This document shows positions 35,734 through 45,822 of a stretch of 64,000 bases of DNA, one piece after another (positions within the stretch are counted from its first letter, which is position 1; each line of letters opens with the position of its first letter). The stretch is taken from NCBI GenBank assembly GCA_937870635.1, contig CALMZP010000032.1:95599-159598 (forward strand), given 5' to 3'. This DNA is from an uncultured Acidobacteriota bacterium. GTDB lineage: Bacteria > Acidobacteriota > Thermoanaerobaculia > Gp7-AA8. Position numbers and translations under genes: made by a program. The notes below the pieces were generated by a model that saw nothing but the letters and a program-made list of their open reading frames with translations, was not told the origin of the DNA and made no database searches.

Positions 35734-36636
35734 ATGCGCCCCTCATCGACCCTGCTGCTCGTTCTGGGACTCTCATCAACTTTGACTGCATGCGGCGGCG
35801 AGGCTCGATCGCAGGCCTCCGCGAGCCCGGTCGTCGAAACCACCGTGGCCGAACCGCAGTACGAGAGCATCGAGCAGTTCGAATCGGCGGCTATCAAGAG
35901 GGATGTTCCGTATGTCCCGACTCCGCAGGAAACCGTCGACGAGATGCTGCGCCTCGCCCAGGTCTCGCGCGACGACCTCGTCTACGACCTCGGCTCCGGC
36001 GACGGGCGCATCGTGATCACCGCGGCGAAGAAGCACGGTGCGCGCGGCGTGGGAATCGACATCGACCCCACACGCATCGAAGAGGCGAACGAAAATGCCC
36101 GCACGGCGGGAGTCACGGACAAAGTGAAGTTCGTTCAGGGCGATCTGTTCAATGCGGACCTCGGCCAGGCTACGGCGGTGACGCTGTATCTGCTGCGCAG
36201 CGTCAACCTTCGCCTGCGCCCCAAACTCCTTGCTGAGCTGCGGCCGGGAACTCCGGTCGTCTCGCACGACTTCGACATGGGCGAGTGGGCACCCGACGAT
36301 CACAAGCGCGTAGGAGACGACGACATCTATCTGTGGATCGTGCCGGCGAAGGTCGACGGAAACTGGCAGTGGAAGGATGCAGCCGGGCGTTCAATCGTCG
36401 CGACGATTGAACAGGAATTCCAGACTTTCACAGGAACCGCGCGCGCGGACGGCGATCGCTACAACCTCCGGAACGGCCGCATCAATGGCGCCGAAGTCTC
36501 GTTTGAGCTGGTGCGCGCCGGCGATGAGACCGCGCCAGTGCTCGAACGATATGCCGGCAAACTGGCGAACGGCGCGATACAGGGGCGCATCACGGCGGGC
36601 AACCGTCAGGCTGCATGGCTCGCGAAGCATGACTGA
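35734..36636 (+). CDS. Class I SAM-dependent methyltransferase with lipoprotein signal
   Basis: The ATG at 35734 follows AAGGAG and begins a lipoprotein signal peptide (LVLGLSSTLTAC, Cys near residue 16). After a short linker, YVPTPQETVDEMLRLA leads into a Rossmann methyltransferase (VYDLGSGDGRIVITAAKKHG, GIDIDPTRIEEANENA, VVSHDFDMGEW). The SAM loop and acidic residue are intact. About 75 extra residues at the C-terminus are beta-rich. Export of a SAM-dependent enzyme is odd because SAM is cytoplasmic; either the signal is not cleaved or the domain serves another role. Confidence 0.82.
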   Translation: MRPSSTLLLVLGLSSTLTACGGEARSQASASPVVETTVAEPQYESIEQFESAAIKRDVPYVPTPQETVDEMLRLAQVSRDDLVYDLGSGDGRIVITAAKKHGARGVGIDIDPTRIEEANENARTAGVTDKVKFVQGDLFNADLGQATAVTLYLLRSVNLRLRPKLLAELRPGTPVVSHDFDMGEWAPDDHKRVGDDDIYLWIVPAKVDGNWQWKDAAGRSIVATIEQEFQTFTGTARADGDRYNLRNGRINGAEVSFELVRAGDETAPVLERYAGKLANGAIQGRITAGNRQAAWLAKHD

Positions 36637-36883
36637 TGGTCCCGGCCATCCGAGGGCGACGTTGTCGATCAGCGACGGCGTGGCCATCGTCGTCGGCATC
36701 GTCATCGGATCGGCGATCTTCGAGACGCCTTCACTCGTCGCCGCGAACACCGGCGATGCATCGATCCTCATCTTCGTATGGGTCCTCGGTGCCGCGATCT
36801 CGGTCGCAGGCGCTCTCTGCTACGCCGAGCCTCAGGGTAACGTGGCCACGCTCTCGCCAGCGCATCTTCGGTTAACGGTTTAA
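36629..36883 (+). pseudogene. Truncated APC-family amino-acid permease
   Basis: The ATG at 36629 overlaps the methyltransferase stop. About 70 residues match the start of an APC permease (ISDGVAIVVGIVIGSAIFE and the second helix to GALCYAE), then the frame passes into unrelated sequence and ends in a GTTAACG array that supplies its TAA. The remaining ten or so helices are missing. Confidence 0.8.
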
Positions 36884-36894
36884 CGGTTAACGGC
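36872..36894. repeat. GTTAACG heptamer array, three units
   Basis: Three units, one with an extra T, lie exactly between the truncated permease and the truncated histidine kinase. It is unpaired, unlike the other arrays. Confidence 0.85.
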
Positions 36895-37590
36895 GAACCA
36901 TCAGGGCTGGCCGTCCCGGCAGGAACTCCGGCTCGATGCCCCGGCCGTTGTCGGTCACGGTCAACGAAACGTCCGCATCTTCGCGTCGGACAGTCACATT
37001 CACGGCACCTCCCCGTTCGGTGAATTTCACGGCGTTGCTGAGAAGATTCCAGACGACCTGCTGAAGCCGATTCGCATCGCCGATCACGAACGTCTCGTGG
37101 CCCGCGTCGATATCGACGCGAATGTCCTTCACGCCGGCCGCCTCGTGGAGCTCGTTCCGCACCTTTGTGAGGCGAACCTCGACAATGCGCGACTCTTCGC
37201 CGCCGGCCAGGGTGAGCTCCGACGTCAAGTCGTCATCCGCGCGCCCGATCAATTCCGCCAGGCGCTCGCCGCCTGCCGGCAGAACGGAGTCAAAAGGAGC
37301 TCCGCGAAGAAGGTTCGACCCGAACATCTGTGTCGCAGCGACATTCGCCGCGAGCACTTTCCCGTCGGCACCAACCATCACGACACCGTCCGAGAGCTGC
37401 TCCAGCACGGTCGCAAAAAAGTGATCCGACACCACCGCGCGTGAGGCAGGTTCGTGCTCGACGAGCCGCATGTTGATGTGGCCGATCGTCGTCCGATGCT
37501 GCCGCCGCTGCGTCGCGGACTGCAGTGCGTTCCGGACCGTTTCCGTCGCTGCTTCTGCCGAGTCGCCACGCGTCAGCGACCAGTGCCCAG
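36887..37590 (-). pseudogene. Histidine kinase remnant: PAS and partial HATPase, HisKA missing
   Basis: An ATG at 37471 opens a 194-residue frame, but coding-like sequence continues upstream in frame to about 37590 ([20 protein letters not shown]). A PAS domain ([20 protein letters not shown]) is followed directly by an HATPase segment ([30 protein letters not shown]) with no H-box in between, and the protein ends just after the G1 box. It is bounded by a GTTAACG array on one side and a GGACCCT array on the other. Confidence 0.8.
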
Positions 37591-37604
37591 GGTCCAGGGT
37601 CCAA
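37587..37604. repeat. GGACCCT heptamers, unpaired
   Basis: Two and a half AGGGTCC units lie between the kinase remnant and the stop of the giant protein gene (TTA at 37605-37607). Confidence 0.8.
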
Positions 37605-40600
37605 TTACTGCGCAGGAATGAACGTCGGATCCTGGGTCAATGCATCGATCGTTGCTGCATACGCTGTCACCCGGCCCGCGCCGCTGAGCACCTTGACCGT
37701 GACTCGAGCGTTGTGCGTTCCAGTGAGGCCCATGGACGCCAGGAGCGAGTTCAACTGCCGGAACTGATTGGCGGCCATGTCCACTTCGATCCGAGCGGAG
37801 ACTTTCGCATCCGGCGGAATTACGGTCAGCTCGACTTTCGCAGGCTGACCGCTCACTTCGGCGATACCGATATTCGATCGGAACCGCGGCGACTCCTCGA
37901 CCTGCAGGATCTGCAGCGGCCGTGAGCCGGCGGCAATCGCCTCGTTCGGTGTGACCGCCTGGATGAACTGCCCGAAGTTGGCGCCCTCACCGGCCGGGCG
38001 GAACGTCCGCGCGGTGGCGATGAGGTTCGTGTTGCCGGACGTCGAGATGTGAAGAGCTCCGCCGTCGTTCGTGACGCCGAAGAGGGTGGAGAGCGCCCGA
38101 TCGAGCTGTCTGACCTGCTTCGGCGCCAGCTCGACAGTCGTCTGCCGCGGCGGATTCCCGTTGAGAGACTGAAGCGTCAGCGTCGCAGTGACGGGCTGTG
38201 TGCCGGCGTTGAAGAGGCGCACGTCGGTCTGCCACGGCACACCTGCCGACAGCTCGGCCACACCCGGGAGCACGTACTTCGATGCACCGGCCTGCGACAG
38301 CGATGCGGGAGTCACGACGAGAGAATCGCCGGTGACGTTATTGACCACCGATGCATAAGCGGTGACCTTGCCGGTGCCCGAGGTGACCTGCACTTCGAGA
38401 CGGCCGTCATCGAGCTGGATGTTGCGTTCTTTGAGGAACGAGCCGAGTTGCACGTGCTGGCCGCCGGTGAGCGCCACGGGGAACTGCGTCACGCGCGATC
38501 CGGTGGTGTCGAACACGGAGACGAGCAGATCGACCGGATTGCCCGATCCCTCGACGAGGCCGAGGTTCGTGCGGTAGACGGCGGATTGCGCGATCTGCTG
38601 GAGGGACAGCACGTTCGCCGCGGCCGTGCCTATCGGACGGCCGACGAAGTTCGCGAACGGAATCGCGGCGATGTACGTCCCGAATGTTCCGTTCGGCGTC
38701 TGATTGAAGGTGCGCGACGAAGCGAATGTGACGACGTTCGGCACGCCTCGCACCGCCGAGCTCGAGGTCGTGCTCGAGGACTGCGTCAGCGGCCGGATCT
38801 CCAGCGTACCGACGACGTTCGCCGTCCCGGTTCCGAACCAGCTGCGCAGCACATCGTCGAGAGCAATCGTCCGTCCCGGCTCGATGTCGAGCGTAGCCTG
38901 ACGGCCCTGGGTCATACCGGCCTCGCCGCTCGGAATGAACGTGAGCTGATACTTCATCGTCTGCGGCGACGTGTTGCTCACGCGCACGTCCGACTCGAAC
39001 TGCGCGTTGATACCTTCGGCGTGAGCGACTGCCGGGATGATGAGCGCGTCGGGCGGCGGCGTCGACTTCGGCGTCGGCGTCACCGGGGTGACCAGGCTGA
39101 CCGAGACCGTCGTGGTGACCGGTCCGTCGTTCGTCGTCTGACGGCTGCCGCTTCCGCTGCCGAATGCAATCGCGACCGATCCGATGCTCGTGCCGAGCTG
39201 GAGGCCCGTGATGTCGGCCGTCACGAGAAGATCGATACCGCCCGCCGGCACGACGCCACCGCGGGGCGTGACCGTGATCCACGGCTGCGCCGGGATGGCG
39301 GTGAACGACTGGCCGGCGAACCGCGGGGCGATCGGAATGACGTGCTGAACCGTCGGCGCCGATCCAACCACGGTCGACGCTTCGTCGCTGCGAGCCGGAA
39401 GAATCGTCACACCGAGAGCCGCCGAGACGGCACCAGGCTGAGCCGGGTTACAGTCGTTGTCGACGCCGCGCACGCTGTAGACGTACGTGATCGGCGACGA
39501 CGTAGTGTTTGGATAGGAGAAGACGGCAGTCTGTCCGTCGACCGGAATCGTTCTAGCGGTGGACCCGACGAACTCCGTCAGGAGGTACGACTCGGCGCCG
39601 GGGACACTCGTCCACTGCACCGTGTAACTCGTACCGGCGGAAACCTGACCAGGCACCGAGAGCACCGGCGCCACCACGTTGAGACATGCGTCCGGCTCCG
39701 GCACGGCGATGAAGCGGCTGAGCGACGAGCGCGTCGGCGGACAGCCGTTGAAGAGTGCTTCGACGAACCAGCGGGACTCCCCGTTGGGCACCGCGAGGCC
39801 CTCCGCCTCCGCCACACGCGGAGTGGCGATCAGCTCAGGCGAAGAATTGCCGCGCTGCAGATAGAGCCGGTACTCCGTCGCTCCCGGCACGGCTGTCCAG
39901 CGGAACGTCGCCGGCGAGGTGAGCGGCCGCCCATCGTCGAGCGGCAGCATCGGGATCGGGGCGGTGCTGTTGCACGCGGCAGGCGGACGATATGCGAGCG
40001 ACCGCGACGTCGAATCGACATTCGAGCAACCGTTGACGCGGGCGCGCACGAACCATTCGATGTCGCCCGCAGGAACTTCGACACTGAGCGAGGTGCCCGT
40101 CGTGCTTCCCATCAGCGCGGAAGCACCTCCGGCCACGGAGAGCCAGAGCTCATACAGGACCGCGTTCGGGACGGCACTCCACGAGAAACCGACGAGCGGT
40201 GCGGAAACGCCCGCACCCGCGGCGGGCGATTGCTGGGCCGGACCGTTCGTGGGGCAGTTGGACGCCGCGGGAACGTTGATGACGCGCCTCGCCGATTCAG
40301 TCGAGGGACATCCCTCGAATTTTGTCTCGACGAACCATTCCCGCGCTCCCGGCGGGATCACCGCCGTCAATGAAAGGTCGCCGAGCGTCGTCCCGACCGT
40401 GGAGAGACCTTCATCGAGCGCGACCCAGACAGCGTAGCCATCTGCGCCATCCACGGCGGTCCAGGAGAAAGTGACGGACGATGAAGGCGCCGTCGATCCG
40501 TTCGGCGGGGACAGCAGCGTCGCCGAATCGTGTCGCGAGCATTCTTCGAGAGCAACCTGGAACGTGGCGATGCCGGAAGAGACGGGCGGGCAGCCGGAGT

Positions 40601-43600
40601 AGATCGCTTCCACCCACCAGGAGACGGAGCCGACCGGAATTTCGGCGATCAGCTCGGTGACGCCTGGGTCCGTCGTGTCGATTTCCGAAGCAGGGAGTCC
40701 GCCGAGGCTGGCCATGACTCGATAGCCGATTGCGTTGTCGACGCCTTCCCAGTCGAACCTGACCGGCGAGAAGACCGACCCGCCGGTCGGACTGCGGAGG
40801 ACCGGGGCTGCCGTCGGGCACGAAACGGAAGGCACGACATTGAGCCGGCGCATCTCCGATGCGAGCTCGGACGGATTGCAGGCCTGCGGCAGGTGAGCGA
40901 CGACGTACCAGGAGAATGCGCCGCTGGGAACGGGCGCAGACAATGAAGTCGTCGTGGATGAGCCGATGAAGACCGGATTCGCTCCGTCGGCCACGCGCCA
41001 TACGTCATAGAGCGTGGCGCCGCCGACCGTGGACCAGGTAAAGGTCACGGGAGCCGTCGCGCTCGCACCGGCCGCGGGCGAAAGAAGCGTGGGAGGCGTC
41101 GTCGAGCATGCGTCGATCGGAACATTGATCGCGCCGTTCGAAGCGCAGCCGCTCGCGTCTTCACGCGTCACGGCGATGGAGACGAAGCCCGATCCGCCGG
41201 CGGTGAAGGTGATCGAGGAAGTTCCCTGTCCGGCGGTGATCGTGCCGTTGAAGAGGGCCCATGTGAACGTCCCCGAGTCGCCGCCGAGAACCGTGGCCGT
41301 GTTGCCCGTCGAGAAAGCGATGACTGAGGTGGGGGCCAGGACGGTCAGCGCAGGACCGCCGGTGCCGACGCTGACCGTGTGGCTGAGCGAGATCGAGCAG
41401 CCAGCGCTACTGGTCAACATGACTGTGTAGGTGGTCGTCGTGGTCGGCGAGACGGTGATGGCCGGAGTAGTCGCGCCCGTGGACCAGAGAATGCTGGCGA
41501 TATTGGTGCCGGTGACCGTCATCGTCGAGGAGCCGCCGGCCTGGCACATGCCGGCACCGCCCGTGATCACGCCCGTGGGCGCAGGGTTGATGGTGACGGT
41601 GACCGGAGAGGACGTAGCCGAGCATCCCCCGCCGTCCGTGACGGTCACGCTGTAGCTCCCCGCCGTGGTGACGGTGATCGACGGCGACGTCGCACCGTTC
41701 GACCAGAGATAAGACGTGCCGGAGTTGGCGGCCAGCGTGACGCTGCCGCCCTGGCAGAACGTGGTCGGGCCGGACGCCGTGATCGTTGCGGTCGGCGCGT
41801 TGATGGGGACGACCGCACTGGTCGAAGCCGTCGATCCGCAGTCGCTCGTGACCGTCACGCTGAGAGTGACCGAGCCGGACGCCGCGGCCGTGAAGGTGAT
41901 CGAATTCGTCGTCGCGCCGGACGTGATCGTTCCGTTGACGATCGACCACGCATACGTTGCGCCGGCAATCGCAGTCACGCTCGCCGAAGAGGTTCCGCCG
42001 GGGCAGACGCTCGCCGGCGCGGTGAGGCTGATCACCGGCGTCGGACATACGACGGCGAAGGCCGCCGAGAATTCGGACGTTCCCTCGAGGATCGTCGTGC
42101 AGGCCGCGTCGCTGTACGACGACGCCGTGGCCACGATGGAATCGCCGCCCATCAGGTTGGAGGAGAGGACGACATTCTGTCCGGCGACGGAGTTGCCGGC
42201 GAAGCACTGCTGGCCAAGGAATACCTGCCCCTGGCCCATGACGTCGGCCTTGAAGATCTCGACGCGAAGGCTGCCCGTCGACGTGGCGGCGGAATCGACC
42301 GACAGCGTGACCGTATCGGTTCCCGTTCCCGGTGCAACCGCGGTGATGACCGGGTAGTTCTGCAGGCCGTTCGCGCCGCCGTCGGCGTCGCCCGGGTCAT
42401 TTGCGGTCGGACCGTCGTCGTTCAGATCGATGCCGATCCCGTTGTTGAACATCGAGTTCGTCTTGATGGCGTTGCCGAAGGTCGTCGCGTCGAAGAGCGA
42501 GACGCCCGACACGGTGTTGTTCGCGACGGTGTTGTTCGCGATGAGGTTCTGAGTCGCGAATGCGTCGAGGAACACACCAACGGCGTTGGGAATCGATCCG
42601 GTGCCGCCGGGGCCGGTGCCGATGAAATTGTTCACGACCTGGTTGTTGGAAGCCGGGCTCCCGAAGATGTAGACCCCGTAGGTGTTGCCGGAGATGACAT
42701 TGTTCGAGATCGTGTTGTTGTTCGCGCCGTCGATGATCGCCCCGGCGAGGTTGGGCGCAGCGTTACCGGCGAGGTCGATGCCGATCCAGCTGTTCGTGAG
42801 CGAGTTCGATCCCGTCCCTTCCAGCCATACGCCGCCACCGTTGATGAAGTTGTAGACCGCCAGCCCGATGATCGAGCTGTTGCCCTGGAGCGAAAGTCCA
42901 TCGCAGGGACAGGCCGATCCATCGACGCCGACAATCGGCGTCCCCGCATAGCCCGGCTGCGTGGTGGCGTCGATGGTCACCACGGTGGTGGAAATCGGCA
43001 GCGGACTCAGAACCGGAATCGGTCCCGGAACCGGAATATTGAAGGTGATCGTGCAGGGGACACAGAAGCCGTTGGCGGCATCCGTCAGCGCCTGGCGCAG
43101 CGAGCCGGGACCGCTGTCGTTGAGATTCGTGACGACGGCGGAAGTCACCACCGCCTGCGCCGTCAGGAGCAATCCGTTGGCGTCGTATGCATCGGTCCAG
43201 ACGGTGCCGGGCGGGGGCGGTGCAGGGTAACCGCGCGGCGTGTTGAAATCACCGGTGTGCACGCCGGTGGGAATGTTCACCAACCGGAAGGTGTCGCCGC
43301 CGACCGGCACGTACGCGTTGAGTCCAACGAACAGGTCTCCGGCCAGCGTCGGATTCGAGGCGAGGCTGAGCTGGCTGTATTGCGTACCGACCGTCGTGCC
43401 GCCGATGAGCAGCCCCACGGAGCTGGCCAGTCCACTGCTGAACGGGCCGGTGATGTTGAGAATGCCGCTCTGAATATCGAGCGAGCCGTTGTTCAGGACC
43501 GGGATCCCGCTGATCGTGGTCGTACCGGTATCACCGATCTTCTGGACGACGCCGTCGTTCTGAAACGATCCGCCGGTCACCGTGTCCATCATCAGCGGGA

Positions 43601-45587
43601 CGGATCCGTTGAGCACGATCTGCCCATTGATGCCGTTCACGAAGGGCGCGCTGTTGTTCAGCGTGAGCGTGGAGCCGAGCCACGAGATCGACCCGTTGTT
43701 GGTCAGTGATCGGCCATCGAGCTGCTTGGCGGAAACACCGATGTTCACGACGGCGCCGTTGTCGATCAGCGTGGATGCGCCCGAGCCGGTCTGCGCTCCT
43801 CCCGTCCAGTTCCAGGTTCCGCCCGTCGGAATCCGGAGGGTTGAGGGACCGGTGAGAACGCCGCCTCCCTGGCTGAAGTGCGCGACGGGAAACACACCCG
43901 TCGTATTGAGAGTGAGGGTTCCGGCCGCGAGATCGAAGAAACCGCTGCCGCCGATCGTCGCGCCGCCGCTCATCGTGTACGAGCCGCCGCCGATCTTGAG
44001 AACCGAACCGCTGTTGATGAGGTGCGATCCGGTCGATGAACCGCCCCCGGTCAGAGCAATCGTGCCGGTCTGCACGTCGACCGTGCCGCTGCTGGTGAAT
44101 GGAACGGCGATCGTCGAGATGGCAGTGCCGACCGTCTTCTGAACAGTGGCCAGGTTGCTGAATGAACCTGCCGCACCACCGCCCTGAATCATGTTCGAAT
44201 CGCTGCCGATGTCGAATATGGAGTTGTTGACGATCGTCCCGCCGCTGGCCAGCGCGACTGATCCACCCGTCCATTTGAGCAGCGAGCTGTTCTGCAGTGA
44301 ACGGGTATCGAGAGTGACCGTTCCGCCGGTCACGTCCAACGTCCCCGTGTTCGTGAACGCGCCGGTTCCGCTCGCCGTGCCGCCGTTCCAGTTGAAGGTT
44401 CCGGCATTGGTGATGGCCCCGACGCCTTGAAGTGAACCGTTGTTGAGATTGTGCGTGCCGTTGAACGCCAGCGTTCCAACGGAGTTGTTGTTCGCAAAAA
44501 CACTTGCGCCGTGCGTTCCGCCGCCATTGAGCGTCAGGTTCGCCGACGGACCGTTGAGTGAAATGACACCGTTGTTGTTCACGGGCAGGTTGGCGACGCC
44601 ATTGACCGGGCTGAGGAACGCACCCCCGGTGTTGACGCTGATCTGTCCTCCACCAACTCCCTGCGAAAGAGTGGCCGTTCCAGCCCCCACGAGCTCGAGC
44701 GTGCCGTTGAGGTTGACGTCGATGGAAGCACCGTTGTCGAGCGTGAGGCTGATCGGACCGGTGGTATTCGTGACGACGCTGACCAGGCCGCTCTGGTCCA
44801 CACCGATCGTCGGACCATCGATCAGGATCGGACCGGGATTCTGGAGCGTCATCTGCGCGGTCGGACCAGCCGCGGTCTCCCCGACCGTCCACGAGCCGGC
44901 GCCATCGAGCGTGCCGGTGAAGACGGTCGCCGAAGCACCCGCTGCCACTTTGACTCCGCCCGCGTTGACTGCCGTGATTCTGCCCGGCGACGCGCCCTGC
45001 CCCACATTCAGAACCCCGCCCGAGTTGACGACGAGAGCACCGGAGCTGAGCGTGGTGACGCTGCCGCTCCCGCTGACGACGAGCTCTCCGTTGTTGTCGA
45101 CGCCCTGCGTGCCGGACGCGATCGTGACCGAGCCGCCGGTAACCCACAGCTGTCCCTTGGGCGTGAGACTCATCGCCGAAAGCGAACCGTTGCCGATGAT
45201 GGTCAGGTTGCCGCCCGCTCCGACCTCCAGCCGCGAGGCCACACCGGTCGAAGTCACGTCGAGTCCGGCGACCTGGATGCTGGTGCCGTTCAGGGACACG
45301 AGTCCGTAGTTGATGCTGGCGCAGTCATTCGTCGCCGTCTGACCAGGATAGGAACTGGGCGGGCCGCCCGACCATGGAGCGGCAGTCCAGGGCACCGCGG
45401 CCGTCCCGAGCACGCCGACCGAGTAGACGGTCCCGCATGGAACCGCGGCATTGGGGATGGTTCTGAGAGCCGCGACCGCCCCGAGACTCATCACGGCCAG
45501 CGTGCCGAAGAACGAAACCAGCATCGTTCTCGAGGGACCCCGGCGGTGTTCAGCGACAACGCGAGTCTCAGTCTGAATCGAAGTCAT
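37605..45587 (-). CDS. Giant secreted beta-helix/Ig/FN3 surface protein
   Basis: The ATG at 45587 follows GGAGG. Of 2660 residues, an N-terminal hydrophobic anchor (about 20-45) is followed by haemagglutinin-like short repeats (about 60-800; [30 protein letters not shown]), a CSLREA/parallel beta-helix section (about 830-1150; [27 protein letters not shown]), Ig/PKD-like domains (about 1180-1490), six to eight FN3-like modules each beginning near C-P-x-x-x-P (about 1490-2070), and about four repeats of an Acidobacteria-type beta domain at the end ([32 protein letters not shown]). An adhesin or matrix protein is likely. No sorting motif is recognised. Confidence 0.85.
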   Translation of the reverse strand: MTSIQTETRVVAEHRRGPSRTMLVSFFGTLAVMSLGAVAALRTIPNAAVPCGTVYSVGVLGTAAVPWTAAPWSGGPPSSYPGQTATNDCASINYGLVSLNGTSIQVAGLDVTSTGVASRLEVGAGGNLTIIGNGSLSAMSLTPKGQLWVTGGSVTIASGTQGVDNNGELVVSGSGSVTTLSSGALVVNSGGVLNVGQGASPGRITAVNAGGVKVAAGASATVFTGTLDGAGSWTVGETAAGPTAQMTLQNPGPILIDGPTIGVDQSGLVSVVTNTTGPISLTLDNGASIDVNLNGTLELVGAGTATLSQGVGGGQISVNTGGAFLSPVNGVANLPVNNNGVISLNGPSANLTLNGGGTHGASVFANNNSVGTLAFNGTHNLNNGSLQGVGAITNAGTFNWNGGTASGTGAFTNTGTLDVTGGTVTLDTRSLQNSSLLKWTGGSVALASGGTIVNNSIFDIGSDSNMIQGGGAAGSFSNLATVQKTVGTAISTIAVPFTSSGTVDVQTGTIALTGGGSSTGSHLINSGSVLKIGGGSYTMSGGATIGGSGFFDLAAGTLTLNTTGVFPVAHFSQGGGVLTGPSTLRIPTGGTWNWTGGAQTGSGASTLIDNGAVVNIGVSAKQLDGRSLTNNGSISWLGSTLTLNNSAPFVNGINGQIVLNGSVPLMMDTVTGGSFQNDGVVQKIGDTGTTTISGIPVLNNGSLDIQSGILNITGPFSSGLASSVGLLIGGTTVGTQYSQLSLASNPTLAGDLFVGLNAYVPVGGDTFRLVNIPTGVHTGDFNTPRGYPAPPPPGTVWTDAYDANGLLLTAQAVVTSAVVTNLNDSGPGSLRQALTDAANGFCVPCTITFNIPVPGPIPVLSPLPISTTVVTIDATTQPGYAGTPIVGVDGSACPCDGLSLQGNSSIIGLAVYNFINGGGVWLEGTGSNSLTNSWIGIDLAGNAAPNLAGAIIDGANNNTISNNVISGNTYGVYIFGSPASNNQVVNNFIGTGPGGTGSIPNAVGVFLDAFATQNLIANNTVANNTVSGVSLFDATTFGNAIKTNSMFNNGIGIDLNDDGPTANDPGDADGGANGLQNYPVITAVAPGTGTDTVTLSVDSAATSTGSLRVEIFKADVMGQGQVFLGQQCFAGNSVAGQNVVLSSNLMGGDSIVATASSYSDAACTTILEGTSEFSAAFAVVCPTPVISLTAPASVCPGGTSSASVTAIAGATYAWSIVNGTITSGATTNSITFTAAASGSVTLSVTVTSDCGSTASTSAVVPINAPTATITASGPTTFCQGGSVTLAANSGTSYLWSNGATSPSITVTTAGSYSVTVTDGGGCSATSSPVTVTINPAPTGVITGGAGMCQAGGSSTMTVTGTNIASILWSTGATTPAITVSPTTTTTYTVMLTSSAGCSISLSHTVSVGTGGPALTVLAPTSVIAFSTGNTATVLGGDSGTFTWALFNGTITAGQGTSSITFTAGGSGFVSIAVTREDASGCASNGAINVPIDACSTTPPTLLSPAAGASATAPVTFTWSTVGGATLYDVWRVADGANPVFIGSSTTTSLSAPVPSGAFSWYVVAHLPQACNPSELASEMRRLNVVPSVSCPTAAPVLRSPTGGSVFSPVRFDWEGVDNAIGYRVMASLGGLPASEIDTTDPGVTELIAEIPVGSVSWWVEAIYSGCPPVSSGIATFQVALEECSRHDSATLLSPPNGSTAPSSSVTFSWTAVDGADGYAVWVALDEGLSTVGTTLGDLSLTAVIPPGAREWFVETKFEGCPSTESARRVINVPAASNCPTNGPAQQSPAAGAGVSAPLVGFSWSAVPNAVLYELWLSVAGGASALMGSTTGTSLSVEVPAGDIEWFVRARVNGCSNVDSTSRSLAYRPPAACNSTAPIPMLPLDDGRPLTSPATFRWTAVPGATEYRLYLQRGNSSPELIATPRVAEAEGLAVPNGESRWFVEALFNGCPPTRSSLSRFIAVPEPDACLNVVAPVLSVPGQVSAGTSYTVQWTSVPGAESYLLTEFVGSTARTIPVDGQTAVFSYPNTTSSPITYVYSVRGVDNDCNPAQPGAVSAALGVTILPARSDEASTVVGSAPTVQHVIPIAPRFAGQSFTAIPAQPWITVTPRGGVVPAGGIDLLVTADITGLQLGTSIGSVAIAFGSGSGSRQTTNDGPVTTTVSVSLVTPVTPTPKSTPPPDALIIPAVAHAEGINAQFESDVRVSNTSPQTMKYQLTFIPSGEAGMTQGRQATLDIEPGRTIALDDVLRSWFGTGTANVVGTLEIRPLTQSSSTTSSSAVRGVPNVVTFASSRTFNQTPNGTFGTYIAAIPFANFVGRPIGTAAANVLSLQQIAQSAVYRTNLGLVEGSGNPVDLLVSVFDTTGSRVTQFPVALTGGQHVQLGSFLKERNIQLDDGRLEVQVTSGTGKVTAYASVVNNVTGDSLVVTPASLSQAGASKYVLPGVAELSAGVPWQTDVRLFNAGTQPVTATLTLQSLNGNPPRQTTVELAPKQVRQLDRALSTLFGVTNDGGALHISTSGNTNLIATARTFRPAGEGANFGQFIQAVTPNEAIAAGSRPLQILQVEESPRFRSNIGIAEVSGQPAKVELTVIPPDAKVSARIEVDMAANQFRQLNSLLASMGLTGTHNARVTVKVLSGAGRVTAYAATIDALTQDPTFIPAQ

Positions 45588-45822
45588 GAAACCTCCTGCG
45601 GCCGCGGGCAGGGCGCTGCGAGCCGGGTCATTGATCGGGATTGGTTGGACCGGCAGATTGTACCGCGAGGCGGGCGGAGCGGGGCTCAGGCAGAGCGGCA
45701 ACAAAGCCCCGCACAAGGCTCGATGTTCGCGCCTCGCGTTCCCCCAGATCCCTCGCTGCTGCTCTGAATATCTCAGATGACAAGAGGGTCCAGAGCGGAA
45801 GCAGCTGCCGCACTCCGGTGCC
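45588..45822. other. Intergenic segment, no gene seen
   Basis: Upstream of the giant gene. It contains a degenerate repeat piece (GCAGCTGCCGCACTCC near 45802-45817) related to the element at 29870. No ORF is supported. Confidence 0.4.

Noticed and set aside
38049..43709. Long + strand frames opposite the giant protein
   Set aside because: Low-complexity Arg/Asp/Gly-rich translations without domains, antisense to a coherent modular protein.
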